Shown here: positions 45,755 to 58,029 of the stretch, one piece after another | Position numbering within the stretch: the stretch's first letter is position 1 | Layout of the letters: each line of letters begins with the position of its first letter | Assembly: GCA_030248225.1 (NCBI GenBank) | Contig: JASANE010012004.1 | Span: 1-64,000, forward strand | DNA from: Trileptium ribeirensis | Taxonomy: Eukaryota > Nematoda > Enoplea > Enoplida > Thoracostomopsidae | Reading direction: 5' to 3' | DNA: 64,000 nucleotides | Made by a program: the position numbers and the translations under genes | The notes under the pieces: model-generated | What the model saw: only the letters and a program-made list of their open reading frames with translations | What the model was told of the DNA's origin: nothing | Databases searched by the model: none

Positions 45755-46530
45755 TATCGGCCAATGTAATCTTTAGGGGCGGAAGTGAAATGCATGCTAT
45801 GCCGTTCTCGATATACTAAACCTAAGCCTTAGTCTTATGCATCATTTACAACAAGATGTGTGCGCATGGTCCTAATTATGTCACGCGTTCAACTTGGCTA
45901 GCTACTATGTCACGCATACAGTCCAGCTCGACTATTAAAATTTTGAATAGCCTAACTAGGCTATGCATTTGTCATCGAGTGTCGAGCCGGACTGTGCTTT
46001 TGTCACGAGGCGTTCAGCTGAGCCCTATAACTTAAGCCAGTGACTATTTAGTCCGCGAACATTAAGTTTTATTATACGTATTTAAATAATGCCCCAAAAG
46101 CGGCATACAGCTGAAAACGTTAGTTGTACATATTAAAACAAATATATAACTTAGAATTAATGCGAAAATACTATAGAACAAAATGCTATTACACTAAGCA
46201 TAATACTAAATAAAATTTCTCAATTGACAGTTCAGCCGGACGCTTCGTTTGTCACACAGAGCCTAGCTAAGCTCCCTGTTTGTCACATTAAGACTAGCTA
46301 AGCTATAACAATGTACCATACTAGTCCAGTTAAGCTATAGTTCACCCGAACTAGCTGAGTTGGACGCGTGACATAATTTGACCTTGGCGCACGCATCTTA
46401 TCGTAGCATTAGCCTAAGCTAAGGTTCTTATAGGAGCGATGTACTTAGCCTAAGTAGGGGAACTGCCGCCCATCTAACCACCGCTTTAAGTTGTTCTTTT
46501 TTCGAATGTTATAACATCCGGCCCCTAAAG
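45755..46530 (+). repeat. AB-family repeat, part A, interrupted
   Basis: GGCCAATGTAATCTTTAGGG, ATGCTATGCCG.TCTC, ATACTAAACCTAAGCC (45,757-45,835) continue after an insertion with AGCCTAAGCTAAGGTTCTTA, GTTGTTCTTTTTTCGAATG and ATAACATCCGGCCCCTAAAG (46,411-46,530). The left and right parts overlap by about 35 bp of the family sequence. Confidence 0.7.
45853..46399. mobile_element. inverted-repeat element nested in the AB copy, ~547 bp
   Basis: AAGATGTGTGCGCATGGT..AATTATGTCACGCGTTCAAC at the left mirrors AAGATGCGTGCGCCAAGGTC and AATTATGTCACGCGTCCAAC read inward from 46,399, over at least 50 bp. The interior repeats TTTGTCAC and AGCTAAGC/TAGCTAAGCT words. No clean short target duplication was seen. 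Confidence 0.8.
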
Positions 46531-47505
46531 GTGACATGGGCCGTGATATCGATAGCTGAAATTTTCGCATCGCATGGGTTCCTAGCTCGTGTGCCTGCAA
46601 AATTAATATCCGCTGAGATTTCCGTCGTTCAAGGAAAGATGACCGGTCAAACTTAAATTTTAGTGCTAAATATAAACAAAATTTGTTGGGTCTTTTCATT
46701 TATAACGCCCGTGGACCATGTAATATTAGTAAGTGTATGATTTTGTTTACTGAACCGCACAGCATAATGAATCGGACGGCGTTTAAACCAGCTTTATCCG
46801 CTCATGGGTTAAAAAGCTATGCACATTCATGTAAAAGTCTAAGGCTTAACCTAAGGTGTTAACCCACGAATTCAACATATTCTGACACGCCAGCTTGTCA
46901 ATGCATGAATTCAGTTATCCATTTACTGAGATAAATTTTTCTCAAAAATTATGAGTACCATGCAGCGCTCCTTAGTTCCGAACAAACCACTGATGATTTT
47001 ATTAACAATTAAGAATAGTTTTTTAACTTTTAGTCTCGAACGTTGTTGTCGAATTGCCGTGCAAAAGGGTTGATCGATACGCGTCTCGAGATTAGTGGAA
47101 AATTCTATTACGCCAGTTTGCGCTGTAAGATTGGCTGCCAGATACAGCTTTTAAATATCGATATTAAAACATTGCACTGTCCTATTATTAAGATATAGGT
47201 TTACACTACGCAATATTGGATGATCAACAAATTATGAACGCACACTATAATGACCCTATACTGTCGGACACAAAATAGATATGACAGTATTATAAGAAAC
47301 ATCTCGAATTCGCCGTAGTTTCTGTTATATAATCTCCTGGGGCGGAATCAGGCAAAGGCCAGGATTTGGCTTGGCTGTTACTTGTATCATATATTATACC
47401 AAATTTTGAAAATAAACTAGCTAACCATTTTAATCTAGCCGCACCTGATATGTCGCTATCGCGCCCTGCAAATTAATCTTTATGAAGCATTTGGTAAAAC
47501 TTTTT
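46530..47505. other. no gene seen
   Basis: AT-rich; nothing supported beyond the end of the AB copy, which may run to about 46,700. Confidence 0.35.
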
Positions 47506-47514
47506 AATCGGATG

Positions 47515-47580
47515 TGTCTGTGGCAGGTTGGTAAGATTCTTGCGTTAAGAGCTCCCACACGCAGGGTCGGTCCTCGTTAA
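47515..47580 (+). repeat. possible tRNA-derived SINE fragment
   Basis: GTGGCAGGTTGGTAAGATTC looks like a tRNA A-box region (TGGC....GG..AG). About 40 bp later GGTCGGTCCTC resembles a weak B-box. Clover-leaf pairing is poor, so it is not a functional tRNA gene. Confidence 0.25.
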
Positions 47581-48093
47581 GAAGTTAGTTTTAACATTTT
47601 ATCCATTTGTTTTCCGTTTTCGCTCAATTTTGGTATAGCTGTTCTTAAAATTAAGTCAACTTTCTAAACTTTCATATTTCTAAACACTATTCTATCTTCG
47701 CTGCTGTCAGTACGCAACATCGTATAGATTGACCAACATTGTTTGGAACCCTAATATACGTTGGATTCATCAAAACATTAATTTTAGTTCAGCAAACGGT
47801 GTGGCCGATTCACGCAAGAATAGAATTCAGCAGTCTTGTAGGTAATAAAAAATTTGGAGACGCGATAATACTAAACAGAAGTTTGGAATAACGCTTTACT
47901 CTGGTGGGCCTCGATTGCATCCGGCAATTTACGGATACGTACAATTTATTAACACCGACAAATTTTCAAGTTACTGCGTAATGTTTCACTAATAAAACCC
48001 CGAAAATTACAGATTGAATCGAATTTCGCAACACTCGCAAATTTTCAAATTTATGGGCGTTATCTACCACATAGAATATTCCCGGGAAATATT

Positions 48094-48669
48094 TCGATCT
48101 CTCAGCCATCTAGTTTTAAAGTGCACGATCTATAATTTTATGCACATCTTCCCTTTAACGTATAACCACACCCTTCGATCTCTCAGCCATCTAGTTTTAA
48201 AGTGCACGATCTATAATTTTATGCACATCTTTCCTTCGAACCATGACTACAAAAGACTGCTAGAACAATATTCCCACCCACTTATCTTTTTAGCCATCTA
48301 ACTTTCAAGTGCACTATCTATAAATTCTCATGACATCTTTCCCTTTTTGAGTTGATACTATGTTACAAAAGACTGCCTACAATATTCCCACTTGCTATCT
48401 CTCAGCCATCTAGTTTTAAAGTGGACGATCTATAATTTTATGCACATCTTTCCTTCGAACCATGATTACAAAAGACTGCCTACAATATTCCCACTTGCTA
48501 TCTCTCAGCCATCTAGTTTTAAAGTGGACGATCTATAATTTTATGCACATCTTTCCTTCGAACCATGATTACAAAAGACTGCCTACAATATTCCCACTTG
48601 CTATCTCTCAGCCATCTAGTTTTAAAGTGGACGATCTATAATTTTATGCACATCTTTCCTTCGAACCAT
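48094..48669 (+). repeat. tandem repeat, ~103-bp unit, 5-6 copies
   Basis: TCTCTCAGCCATCTAGTTTT, AAAGTGGACGATCTATAATT, TTATGCACATCTTTCCTTCG, AACCATGATTACAAAAGACT units start near 48,098, 48,179, 48,285 (diverged), 48,398, 48,501 and 48,604. The last three are nearly identical, so amplification is more recent on the right. Confidence 0.93.
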
Positions 48670-48699
48670 GAAGAATACGTATATGTAAACGTATAAAGA

Positions 48700-49228
48700 G
48701 GGCTGAAATTATGTTCTTCCATCCGTCCAATGTCTCTGCCCAAAGAATTTCGCGATGCGGCAACTACTGAAAGATGTGTCCACTAAGATGATTAAATTTA
48801 GAAGCCGCTTTGAATTGGGATATCAAATCCAGGATTTTTTACTTTTGCCGATTTAATACAAGTCCATCTAAATCGACTTACCCAGGGAGAGAAGTCGTTT
48901 TAAATCGACCGATTCCGAACCAGTTTGGCTCAAATTAATTTGGCACCAAAATGTTTCCAATCAGGTTGTAGTGACTTGCAGAATATGCTTGCCGCAACAT
49001 TTCGATCGCAAAAAGTTACTTTTACTATAATAATACAAGAATAACAAAATTAATCGATTTTGCGATTGAAATGTGGTGACCATATTCTGCAACTCACCAT
49101 AGGCCTCATTTGACGCAATCGATTTCGTCGCAAAATATATTCGGGCTAAACTCGTTCGCGATCGATTTAAACGAATTCTCGGTGACAGAGCACAGTATTG
49201 AAAAATGTCCTGGCGTTTTCCACATTAC
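48700..49228. other. no gene seen
   Basis: Nothing supported. The motif of CGATCGCAAAA/TTTTGCGATTGAAATG near 48,999-49,075 forms a loose inverted repeat. Confidence 0.35.
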
Positions 49229-49560
49229 TAAAATATACATACACGCTCATGGGGGACAGGGGGCTTATACCCCTGAGGTGCGGACCTCCTCGGAGCGCCA
49301 CCGATCCTTCCTTGGGAGGTCGTCTGAACCCCTCCTAGGGTCCGCACCCCTGCCCGCCGAAAGCGTGAGGAAAATTTTGGCAAAAACTGGGAGATAAAAA
49401 ACCCAAAAATTGGACGAAATTGAAGAAACTGACGAAAATTAGTAGAAAATCAGAAAAAAAGTTCCATAAAATTTAAAACATTTAGCCCCCTGGCGTCAAC
49501 ATCCCCCAAACCCTCCTGGGACTTGATACCTCGAGGGTCTTGATACCTCGCTCGTGTATG
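49229..49560. repeat. possible MITE-like segment with short inverted ends and GC-rich hairpin
   Basis: CATACACGCTCATGG near 49,237 and its imperfect inverse near 49,545 (CGCTCGTGTATG) bound a segment whose GC-rich part folds: GACAGGGG...GGTGCGGACC against GGTCCGCACCCCTGCCC (about 49,255-49,360). Ends are short, so confidence is limited. Confidence 0.4.
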
Positions 49561-49917
49561 AAAATATATCACTAAAATTATAATAATTTTGTTTATAAAC
49601 GCAGTGAACTGCAAGTAGTTGTTCCAGCATCAGAAAAAAGTTCCATAAAATTTAAAACATTTAGCCCCCTGACGTCAACATCCCCCAAACCCTCCTGGTA
49701 CTTGATACCTCGCTCGTGTATGAAAATATATCACTAAAATTATAATAATTTTGTTTATAAACGCAGTGAACTGCAAGTAGTTGTTCCAACATCAGAAAAA
49801 CGTTCCATAAAATTTAAAACATTTAGCCCCCTGACGTCAACATCCCCTAAACCCTCCTGGGACTTGAAATTATAATTTTGTTTATAAACGCAGTGAACAG
49901 CAAGTAGTTGTTCCAAC
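49449..49917 (+). repeat. triplicated segment, 162-180-bp period
   Basis: ATCAGAAAAAAGTTCCATAA, TTTAGCCCCCTG.CGTCAACA, TTTGTTTATAAACGCAGTGA and GCAAGTAGTTGTTCCA begin at 49,449, 49,629 and 49,791. The third copy lacks the CTCGCTCGTGTATG part; the first has an extra 18 bp (GATACCTCGAGGGTCTT). Confidence 0.93.
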
Positions 49918-49965
49918 AAGCAAAATTTGTTATATTTATCACATTGTTGACGACTATATATATAT

Positions 49966-50046
49966 CGTCTAGGCGGTATTTCGTACCTTTCGTATTTCGT
50001 TTCCTTATATATATATATATAAGGACGTCTAGGCGGTATTTCGTAC
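49966..50046. repeat. 21-bp direct repeat around a 24-bp (TA)-rich palindrome
   Basis: CGTCTAGGCGGTATTTCGTA + C occurs at 49966-49986 and 50026-50046. Between them 50002-50025 is a perfect palindrome, TCCTTATATATA/TATATATAAGGA. Confidence 0.95.
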
Positions 50047-50049
50047 GTC

Positions 50050-52300
50050 TTGCGAATATAACTTTAAACAAAATTTTCACTACTAAAATAGCATTGCTTA
50101 GCAGGAACACTACCTATATACTAGAGCATTTCTTGTACGTGTTTGATTTTTACAATTTCTACCACATTTTCAATCTTGCGGAAGACGGTTAGTTATCTAA
50201 AGTTTCGCACTAGCAGTAACACCACTTTTCACCGGCAAATGATCGCGTCAAGTTTTATTGCGGGCGGCCAAGTGTCTATCTTCGATTTGAGCGCGTTGTG
50301 AATAAAACTCAAGGGCAGAGCTCGAATGTTAAAATTTCTGAGTCACTGTATTATATTGGAGCTCTGATGGTCAGTATACATCCGTTTCGGTACTGCGTTA
50401 CATGAATTGTTGTAAAAACATAAATGAATGAACATATGCAGCAAACAATGCTGTTTGCATCGTAGTTTCAAGCGCAATTGCTATTTGGATCAGTAATATT
50501 TGCAGTATATGGAACTCAAGCCAAAAAAAACAGGTCAGAATTTTAGCCCGTGCCCGATCGGCTCGACCAACGCCCAATTACAAAAGGGCCAGACCAAGAT
50601 TTTGCAAATGCAGGCAAGGTGGATCTTCGTCTGAGTCGGCTCGGGATGGCCTGGTAAAAAATTGGAAAAATTAAAGTGGAAAGTTATGCAGTGCAGAGGA
50701 TTTACATTTGAGGATACGCAAATTAAAGATTTATACTTGAGATTCGCCAAATGCGTGATTTACATCATAGTTTATAAAAGTTCGACGTTTGATTCACGCC
50801 AAAAACTTGAACTTTGAAACGGTTGTGGGGTATGTCCACGTGCGGTGCATGTAAATAATGTATGTGTTCTGCTATGTGCTATCACAACACGTAATAGCAT
50901 TTCAATATAACAACTACAAACGTTTAACGTAACACATACTGACAGGATGACAACTAGCGTAGCGGGTGCTTCATTAGGCGTTCAGGGCATTATAACGAGC
51001 GCCATACTAAGGCAATAGCGTACCAAGAGTCATTCTGTCAGTTATATACTAACAAAACTATGTTAAAAAGGCAATAAAACAAATTACTATGTCACTTCTT
51101 AATAAAGTTTGATCGAGCCATGGGTGAAACCATCCACTTCCGGTTGACTAGGTTTCAGTCTTCTAATATCAGATGTCGAAAATGTTTGAAGTTTACGGCA
51201 TTCACAAGCGGTTTATAGTATAAATGTTCAGATAAGAAGTTCCATATGCTGACTACACAAGCGGCAAAAAGCGTCTCGACCAAGGTTTTTTCAAAACTGA
51301 CCCTGGGTCTACCTTGGGACCAGACCTTAAACGCTGGGTCCAGAGTTGCAATTTTTGGCTCGAGAATTTCACGAATTTATACACAATAAAGAAACGTAAT
51401 TACGAAACGCAATTTTACATTATTACATAATTACAAATACATAAATTATTCTATGCCTGTCCAAAGCCAGGATAAATGATGAAGGCCTCCCATGAAATCA
51501 GCAGCAAGCAACTATATGCACATGTAAACATAAAAGGCTGAAAGCCTGCACTTTATAATAGAATTTATTAGTAGATCCTATGTGTCTTAAGCCGAAGTTG
51601 CCCTGGGCCCAGCAAAAATTTTTTTGGGTCCACACCCACCTGTGGATCCCCAAAAAATATGGTCTCGACAGATTGCATTTAAATTTCCGTTTGTACGTAT
51701 AATTTCAGAGAATGACCCGTAGGGTTTGTAGGATAAATTTTGGAGTGCGTGACATGTTTGAAAAAGTTAGAGGCGTCAACAAAAACTTCTCAGCATTGAC
51801 TTATAAACCATTTTGAGCTCATAACGAAGTCGCCTCAGTTCTACGATTTCCGAAGGAAACCTAATCGGTCAGCGTAGCAGTAGTGAGGCCGGCACGATTT
51901 CGCATACAGCGAACGTGACAAATATCACTCTACATTGTTAACGGAATGAATGTCACATAGCAAAGAGACCAGGCTTGAGATGAAGTTTCAAATATCGGTG
52001 TTACCGTATGTTTTGTAATGTCGCACTAACATTTCATTGTTGCTCGTTAAAAAGCATCACAATTACATGTTAATAATACGATCCGCTTCTTTGTCACAGC
52101 CGTGATGCTGTAACATTGTTTTTAGCTTTTGCCATACTCTATATGAAATGCGGGGTGTTGAAAAGATGTACCATAATGCTTAATATTGCGTATTTCAAGT
52201 GTCATTTCAAGTATTCAACTGTTATACAGTAATTCTGCAGTTTAATAAATATCTCACGTCTAAAATTTGGCGAAGATTTTGTTGACAACTTGGATGTGAT
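50050..52300. other. no assignable gene
   Basis: AT-rich. GGCTCG-rich patches at 50,545-50,660 and an imperfect GGGTCC/GGACC-rich patch at 51,265-51,350 and 51,600-51,660 may be ends of old DNA elements, but no end pair or target duplication is clear. Confidence 0.3.
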
Positions 52301-52317
52301 ATCACACGTATACAACA

Positions 52318-52456
52318 TGCAGCACTGCTTGGAAATTACCTATGACAGATAAATATACGAAACAAAGTACCAGTTTCCCGCAATGCAATACAGCACTGTT
52401 TGGAAACAACCTATGACAGATAAATACAGGAAACAAAATAGCAGTTTCCCGCAATT
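52318..52456 (+). repeat. tandem duplication, ~70-bp period
   Basis: CAGCACTG.TTGGAAA..ACC, TATGACAGATAAATA and AGCAGTTTCCCGCAA occur twice. Confidence 0.9.
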
Positions 52457-52839
52457 ATTGCTGAAAGTTACTTCAAAAGCAGTAAATGCAATAATGAGTA
52501 TTTGTCCGTGCCGCCTCCTTCAAAGCAGTCAATGTAATCAACACAGTAATTCAATGTGATTACTATTAATCCGTAGTCAGTGCAATTAATGGTTCAAAAA
52601 CTTTCCACCTGATTTATGCTAAATGTTCGTAACATTTATAACTGCTGTGACCTTGAATCGAACTCAGTATACAAGCAAGCTTTTAGACAATTCAGCTTAT
52701 TTACAAATTAAATCTCTTTGTGCATTAAGCTTTAGATAACTATACCAATGTCTTTGTATTACTTTACGATACGTAGGATTGCATCACATGTATGCAGCGG
52801 AACATTTGGCACCGATATTTTCCTTTATCCCTACCCAGG

Positions 52840-53040
52840 CCGAATTTAACCAACTTTGAAGATAAAACGACAATTTTGATACCATTCGACTGAGCTCGAT
52901 GAGTTCGTTCAGAAAATATCTATTTCGGCCACTTTAATGGAATTTTTTTCGTTTAGTTCTTAAAAATTCCCCTTCGGTACCCAAAGTTTTTTAAATAAAT
53001 TTTCTCGATAAATGATGCAGCTCTAGAAATATGAGGTTGT
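52840..53040 (+). repeat. AB-family repeat, fragment of part B
   Basis: GATACCATTCGACTGAGCTC, GAGTTCGTTCAGAAAATATC and AATTTTTTTCGTTTAG..CTT resemble 21,130-21,250 and 20,860-20,960. Confidence 0.55.
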
Positions 53041-54860
53041 TTGAAGAATGTGTTCATTTTGCGGTCATTTCAGTTGATGCTTATATTTTTATACAGATTG
53101 TTAAATCAGCCCAACGGCTTTCTACACTGATCAAGATATTGTTCCTTTGAAATCGAAAATAGACGTTATACAAACAGTCAGCCCAATTTCACCTGTTATC
53201 AGTTAGTTGCAAGACTCCGTGTGCTTATAAAGTTTATTCCTGAGGTGTGAATTTAGGCTCGGCTCGGCCTGGTCCAGACCGGCACCGTGTTATAAACGGA
53301 CCGTGCCGAATTCTTAAAATGGTCTGGAGGACTGCTGACCTGGATTTTGAACGTATCGTACCGGGCCGCGTCGAAAAAATTTGAGCCATTCCCACCTCCA
53401 GACAACACCATGTCATCCAGAGCCAAAGTAAATGCTGCATGATGTTCTTCAAGCTGTGCATGGGTGCAGGTACCCACGGCCGACCCGAGTACAGGCTCAA
53501 ACCTGAGCCCGCAAGTAGCGGGCATACCCGCGAGTAGTGGTACCCCTAACGTTCACAATCCTGCATGTTCAGCAGTGAGCGCTGTTGCCGAAATAACTAA
53601 GCGGTTCCGTATAGTTAGCACCATCCTAAAAGACATGGTGGCGTTGTTTAGTGAGCGATATTCTTAAAACCTGGTGATGCTTATTACCACGCGCTATTGA
53701 AATAACTAGGTGATTTCTCTTAGCGGACAATAATTCGTGATTCTCTGTATTGGGCAGTAAGCGTTGTAATCGAAATGACTAAATTGTTCTCCTTATAGAG
53801 CGCTGTTTAAATGAGTAGACTGTTTGTTTTACTCGGTGGTATGTAAAATATTGTGCTAGTGGCTAGCCGTCGGAAAACTATGCAATTTAAGCAATCGGAC
53901 ACGTGGCAAAGATAATACGGAAAGGGGTTATGATCAATTTAATATTATCAAATATTCTTAAGAGGTCAACCTTTCTTTTAAGACGGCTGGTTTGGTCATC
54001 AGGGAGGTGTGCGACGAAAGTAACGTTCTGCGCTATGCAGCCAAACCTACGAAGGTCACAGGAAAGGAATGAATTATTACGAAGCTACAAACAGAAGAAT
54101 AGTTTAAAGGCAATGATGTACTTTTAAAGTCCCCGATATTGATTTACAATTTGCAGGATTCACGGGCCTGAAAAATTCTCTGAGTCAGCGAGTACGGTCC
54201 TAGTGTCGGTGGACAAGCTACCAATTTTCGCGAGTATCCGTGGCTCAAAAAATTTCTGCACACGCACACCTCTGAATCGACATTTGGAATAAGATGAGTA
54301 AGGCTGGCTACCCAAGAAATCTCGCTTTTCTAGAATAGCCTCTGCGGTCCAGTTCATACTGCTTGACTCTCTTGCACGTAGAAAACAACGCCAATCGATG
54401 GTCGCGATAAAACGCCATATCAAAGAAAGATCTGTTGCTCACTAGTATATATGCCTACGTACCCCAACAACTAGCACAGTTTCATTTTTGGAAAACAGAA
54501 ACGACAGAAATACAATCATGTTGTATAATGACAGATATATTTTGAACTTGAACTGTATAATGCCCATTTAAAATATAGACATATATAACCATTTGACGTG
54601 GTTACTGTGCAACACAATCGATATGCTTATGCTTATACCACACAAACACACACTGAAGTCAATCCCCCGCCTTGCATATACGCTCGTTCGAAAACCACGA
54701 TATCGATAACTCTTGCATGCATTTTATTGTGCCGCAAAGCAACACCAACACGACTTGACCAGATATTTGATGCGTAGTGTCCGCATATACCTAAACCGAC
54801 AACTTCTTCATTCATACAAAAACTTGCTTGTATACAAGTTTTATAAATTCAGCTTCGCCC
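53040..54860. other. no assignable gene
   Basis: A GC-richer patch at 53,255-53,530 yields two overlapping minus-strand ORFs (88 and 90 codons), which argues against either being real. GGGTGCAGGTACCC and GTAGCGGGCATACCCGCGAG are short inverted repeats in it. No family recognised. Confidence 0.3.
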
Positions 54861-55261
54861 CACACCCGGATTTACCGGTACGCAGCTGCATAAGGCCTCC
54901 CCGGTCGTCGTTCGGATAGATTTTTCGCTAGCGGTTAATGACTTATCGCTACAGGTTTTTTTTGCAAAACCATAGAGAAATCGTTCACCAATTATAGAAA
55001 TTGTTGTGTTAAGTTATCAGGCAGTACAGCGTACAGGAATAGAAACCGAAACAATGCTTTAACCTCAAAACGTTTCTCCTCGCTTCAGTGTAATACCTGT
55101 GCGAGTGAACAGCGAAGAATTCGTTTAAGACCCAAAGCACTGAAACTATACGCTGAAAGATCGTTTGGTTTGGAAGCGCATAAAATTTTATGAAACAACA
55201 GTGTTTCTTAGGGCACCTAAAGTTGGTCTGCGTAGGCCCCCCAGATCTAAATCCGCCACTG
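54861..55261 (-). mobile_element. hAT-type MITE, 401 bp
   Basis: The right end read inward is CAGTGGCGGATTTAGATCTG and the left CACACCCGGATTTACCGG; both contain CGGATTTA at the same distance from the end. Flanks CTTCGCCC (54853-54860) and CCTCGCCC (55262-55269) agree at 7 of 8. CAGTGGCGGATTTAG-type ends are typical of hAT elements in many animals. Confidence 0.75.
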
Positions 55262-57260
55262 CCTCGCCCCAATAATAAAAAAATCAATGGCGTGATAAAT
55301 TTCATGTCCAATACCAATCACCAAACTTGCTAAAAAACATTATTGCGGCAACTGTACAGTAGAATTGACCAGGAGAAACAGTGTGCAATTACAAACCAGG
55401 TATGATCAGCAAGCCGAAGCTCCAGAGTACGTCGTACTGGCGTTGGCATTCAGCGAACGTATCTTAAAGACGCGATTTTACTTTTATATATAAATGAAAT
55501 AGTTATTAATATGACATGGTTAGGCGCACGAGGTATGATACCCGGAAAATTGCGCTAGACTGCATAATATGTGTATGCGTCGGATTTCAGTGCGTATAAC
55601 TATTTGTACTTCCCTTAATTTAGTGTCTTGTTATGAACGTGCGGTGAAATTGTAATCTATATATTTCATACTATCTATCTAATAGAAATATATATTACTT
55701 ATTAGTACCAAACCCGCAATTTATTCTGTCCTGACACAACGGATATCAAACACTTTTACATAATTATATCGTTTACTATTCGTTTCTATTTCATCTGATA
55801 TACACAGTTTACGCAACTGTGATCTCCAAATTGAAGCGAAGGGCTGACATTTTTCAGTGTCCTATAGTTATGGCCGAGTGTCCACTGTGTCTTGGCCCTG
55901 GCTAAGGATTGGACGCACCCTGGCTGTCTCCTAAGTAAATTGTTTCCAGTTGATACAAATAATACTCTAAAGTTCAAATCAGATGTTAGAAATTTCATAA
56001 ATTACGCAAAAAACTGCTTAACTCGACCAGAGATATATATCACGTTCTTGTTCATGAAGCGTTTTATTAGGCATTTTAAGCAATTATCATCTCCACATAT
56101 CGACCTTAAAAATATTAATTTAGGAGACATGGTTGCGCCGGCAGGGCCATTGCTTGACGCCTCGTTGCAAAACACGGGGCGCCCTGGTTCGGAGCTAAAA
56201 AGCGTTGTGTGAAATTTTCAGCGAATGGAGAAGACAGCGTGAACTGGTATCTAAGCTTGCTTATAACCAGAAACTAAAATAACTATGTCCACTTCATATC
56301 GTAATGTTTGACTATAATAACTACTGATAGGATGCTTAAATATCATGATTGGGAGCTTCAATCTTAAGTTATGTAGAAACCGATTATACGAAAATCTGTT
56401 TTAGCCGTGTGTCCTATAAAATGCTGCTGCGGCATTGGCTCGTGGAGAGGGGCCGGGGTTAATGCGATATTCCACAAATAGAGGCTAGTTGCAACCCGAC
56501 GAATAGACGATGAGTCAAATATGACTCTCAGGTAAACCAGTTTTAGGTGATTTCATAATGTATTTTACATCGAAGAAAATAAACTACAATGTGGTCGTTG
56601 CATCTGCAAATATGCTTCTTCTGCAAATATATTTTTTAAATTATCATCGAATTTCCAATGTCCGCACATTTTTCATTGTCTAGTTTGATGACTGAAACGG
56701 TTACGTTTTAGGGGTAATAGTCTATAGTCGTTGCACTCGGACATATAGTGACCGTCCTATTTTTCCAAAAGTCCATGAGGCATAGGAAAAACCAGACTCA
56801 ACCAGCCTAAGCCCGACTGAAATTCCGAAATAGAAATCTTGTATTCCACAATGTAATTCTAAAATTCTATATATGCAGTGACACATAAAATATTTTATTT
56901 GTTCATTTAGTAGCCATCGCTGGGTCAAATTGATCTAAAAACTATCATATCACATTTACCTATGGATGCTTTGTATACTATAGCTGTGCCTGTTATCAAG
57001 CCCAATCCGCCATATAATTTTAATAAAATTTATCTCATTATACCAAACAAAACATGCAGCCCAACGTTTTTGAATCTTGTACTTTCGCTCACCTCTGAAG
57101 CAGCCTAACCTTGGGTGTACGCGGCGCTACGGTTCCAGGGGCCGCTTCCAAACGGTAACCTAGCCTTATACATAAATACACATGTGTGCATATTCGAAGA
57201 GCACATTAAGGTTTGTTCTTATAAAACCGAGTGGAAAAATAGTGGAAAGCGGTAAAGTGG
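55262..57260. other. no assignable gene
   Basis: A 106-codon plus-strand ORF at 55,892-56,212 has ordinary composition but no motif that I know. Otherwise AT-rich. Confidence 0.25.
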
Positions 57261-57267
57261 CAACTTT

Positions 57268-57362
57268 TCAAAATTAATACCGGACCAGGAATTTTCGAAA
57301 ACCAATACTCAGAGCCGGGCCCGTAATTTTCGAAAACCAATACCCGGAGCCGGATAACGCAG
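57268..57362. repeat. CCGG-rich tandem fragment
   Basis: AATTTTCGAAAACCAATAC occurs twice at a 39-bp spacing, each followed by (C/T)C.GAGCCGG. A similar CCCGG-rich fragment is at 58,605-58,690 (TACCCGGACATT, GTACCCGGAATTTTTCG). Both resemble subterminal repeats of hAT elements, but neither can be paired with a second end. Confidence 0.5.
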
Positions 57363-57684
57363 ATAAATGATAAATATACACACATATATGTTATAGTTAT
57401 ATATATACATGTTATATATAGCAATATGGCTGGTAATATATAACTCGAAATGGCTCGGAGTCCATAGCGATCATTTCACAGATTGCCTTATCGATATTGG
57501 TGCTTTGCTGCGGTGTCAATTGAAACATTTGAATACAACACGTAACCAAAGTGTGCTGTCGTGTTGTTTAGATATAAATGTTTGGCGTTTAACTTATGTC
57601 CTAATAATTCAACATATTATACTAGTTCTACTTTTCTGACACGGTAGATAGTATTGGCTTTAAGGTAAACTCGAAGGGCGCCGA

Positions 57685-58022
57685 CAAGGGTGTAGCCAGG
57701 AATTTTGAAAGGGGGTTCGCGGCCCACAGTGGTTACCTAAAAGGGGGTCCGTGGGGTCGCGCTCAGAAATGTGAAAGCGGAGTGCAGAATTGGTATATTA
57801 AGTACGCCATAAACAAGTAAAAAATGCAACTGTTGCCAAAATAGCGAATTTTTATACAAAAATGTGAAGTTCGGTCAAAATACGGTTGAAAGTAATTGTT
57901 TTCTGGTGCGAGAGAGGCTAGTTTTAGAACAATTTCCGACATGATTTTCCACCAGAATCATTCAAAAAAAAATTTTGTTCGGGGTTGAACCAAAAGGGGG
58001 GTCGTGACTGGCTACGCCCTTG
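57685..58022. mobile_element. hAT MITE, 338 bp, perfect 8-bp target duplication
   Basis: The ends CAAGGGTGTAGCCAG and, inverted, CAAGGGCGTAGCCAG differ at one base. GGCGCCGA flanks exactly at 57677-57684 and 58023-58030. CA(A/G)GGGCGTAGCCAG ends are widespread in animal hAT MITEs. No coding capacity. Confidence 0.96.
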
Positions 58023-58029
58023 GGCGCCG

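Noticed and set aside
47515..47580. Functional tRNA gene
   Set aside because: A-box-like start but poor B-box and no clover-leaf; listed only as a possible SINE trace.
51265..51665. Paired ends of a DNA element around GGGTCC-rich patches
   Set aside because: Inverted similarity is too weak and no target duplication could be found.
53234..53525. Minus-strand genes of 88-90 codons
   Set aside because: Two overlapping frames are equally open in a GC-rich patch, which points to composition rather than coding.
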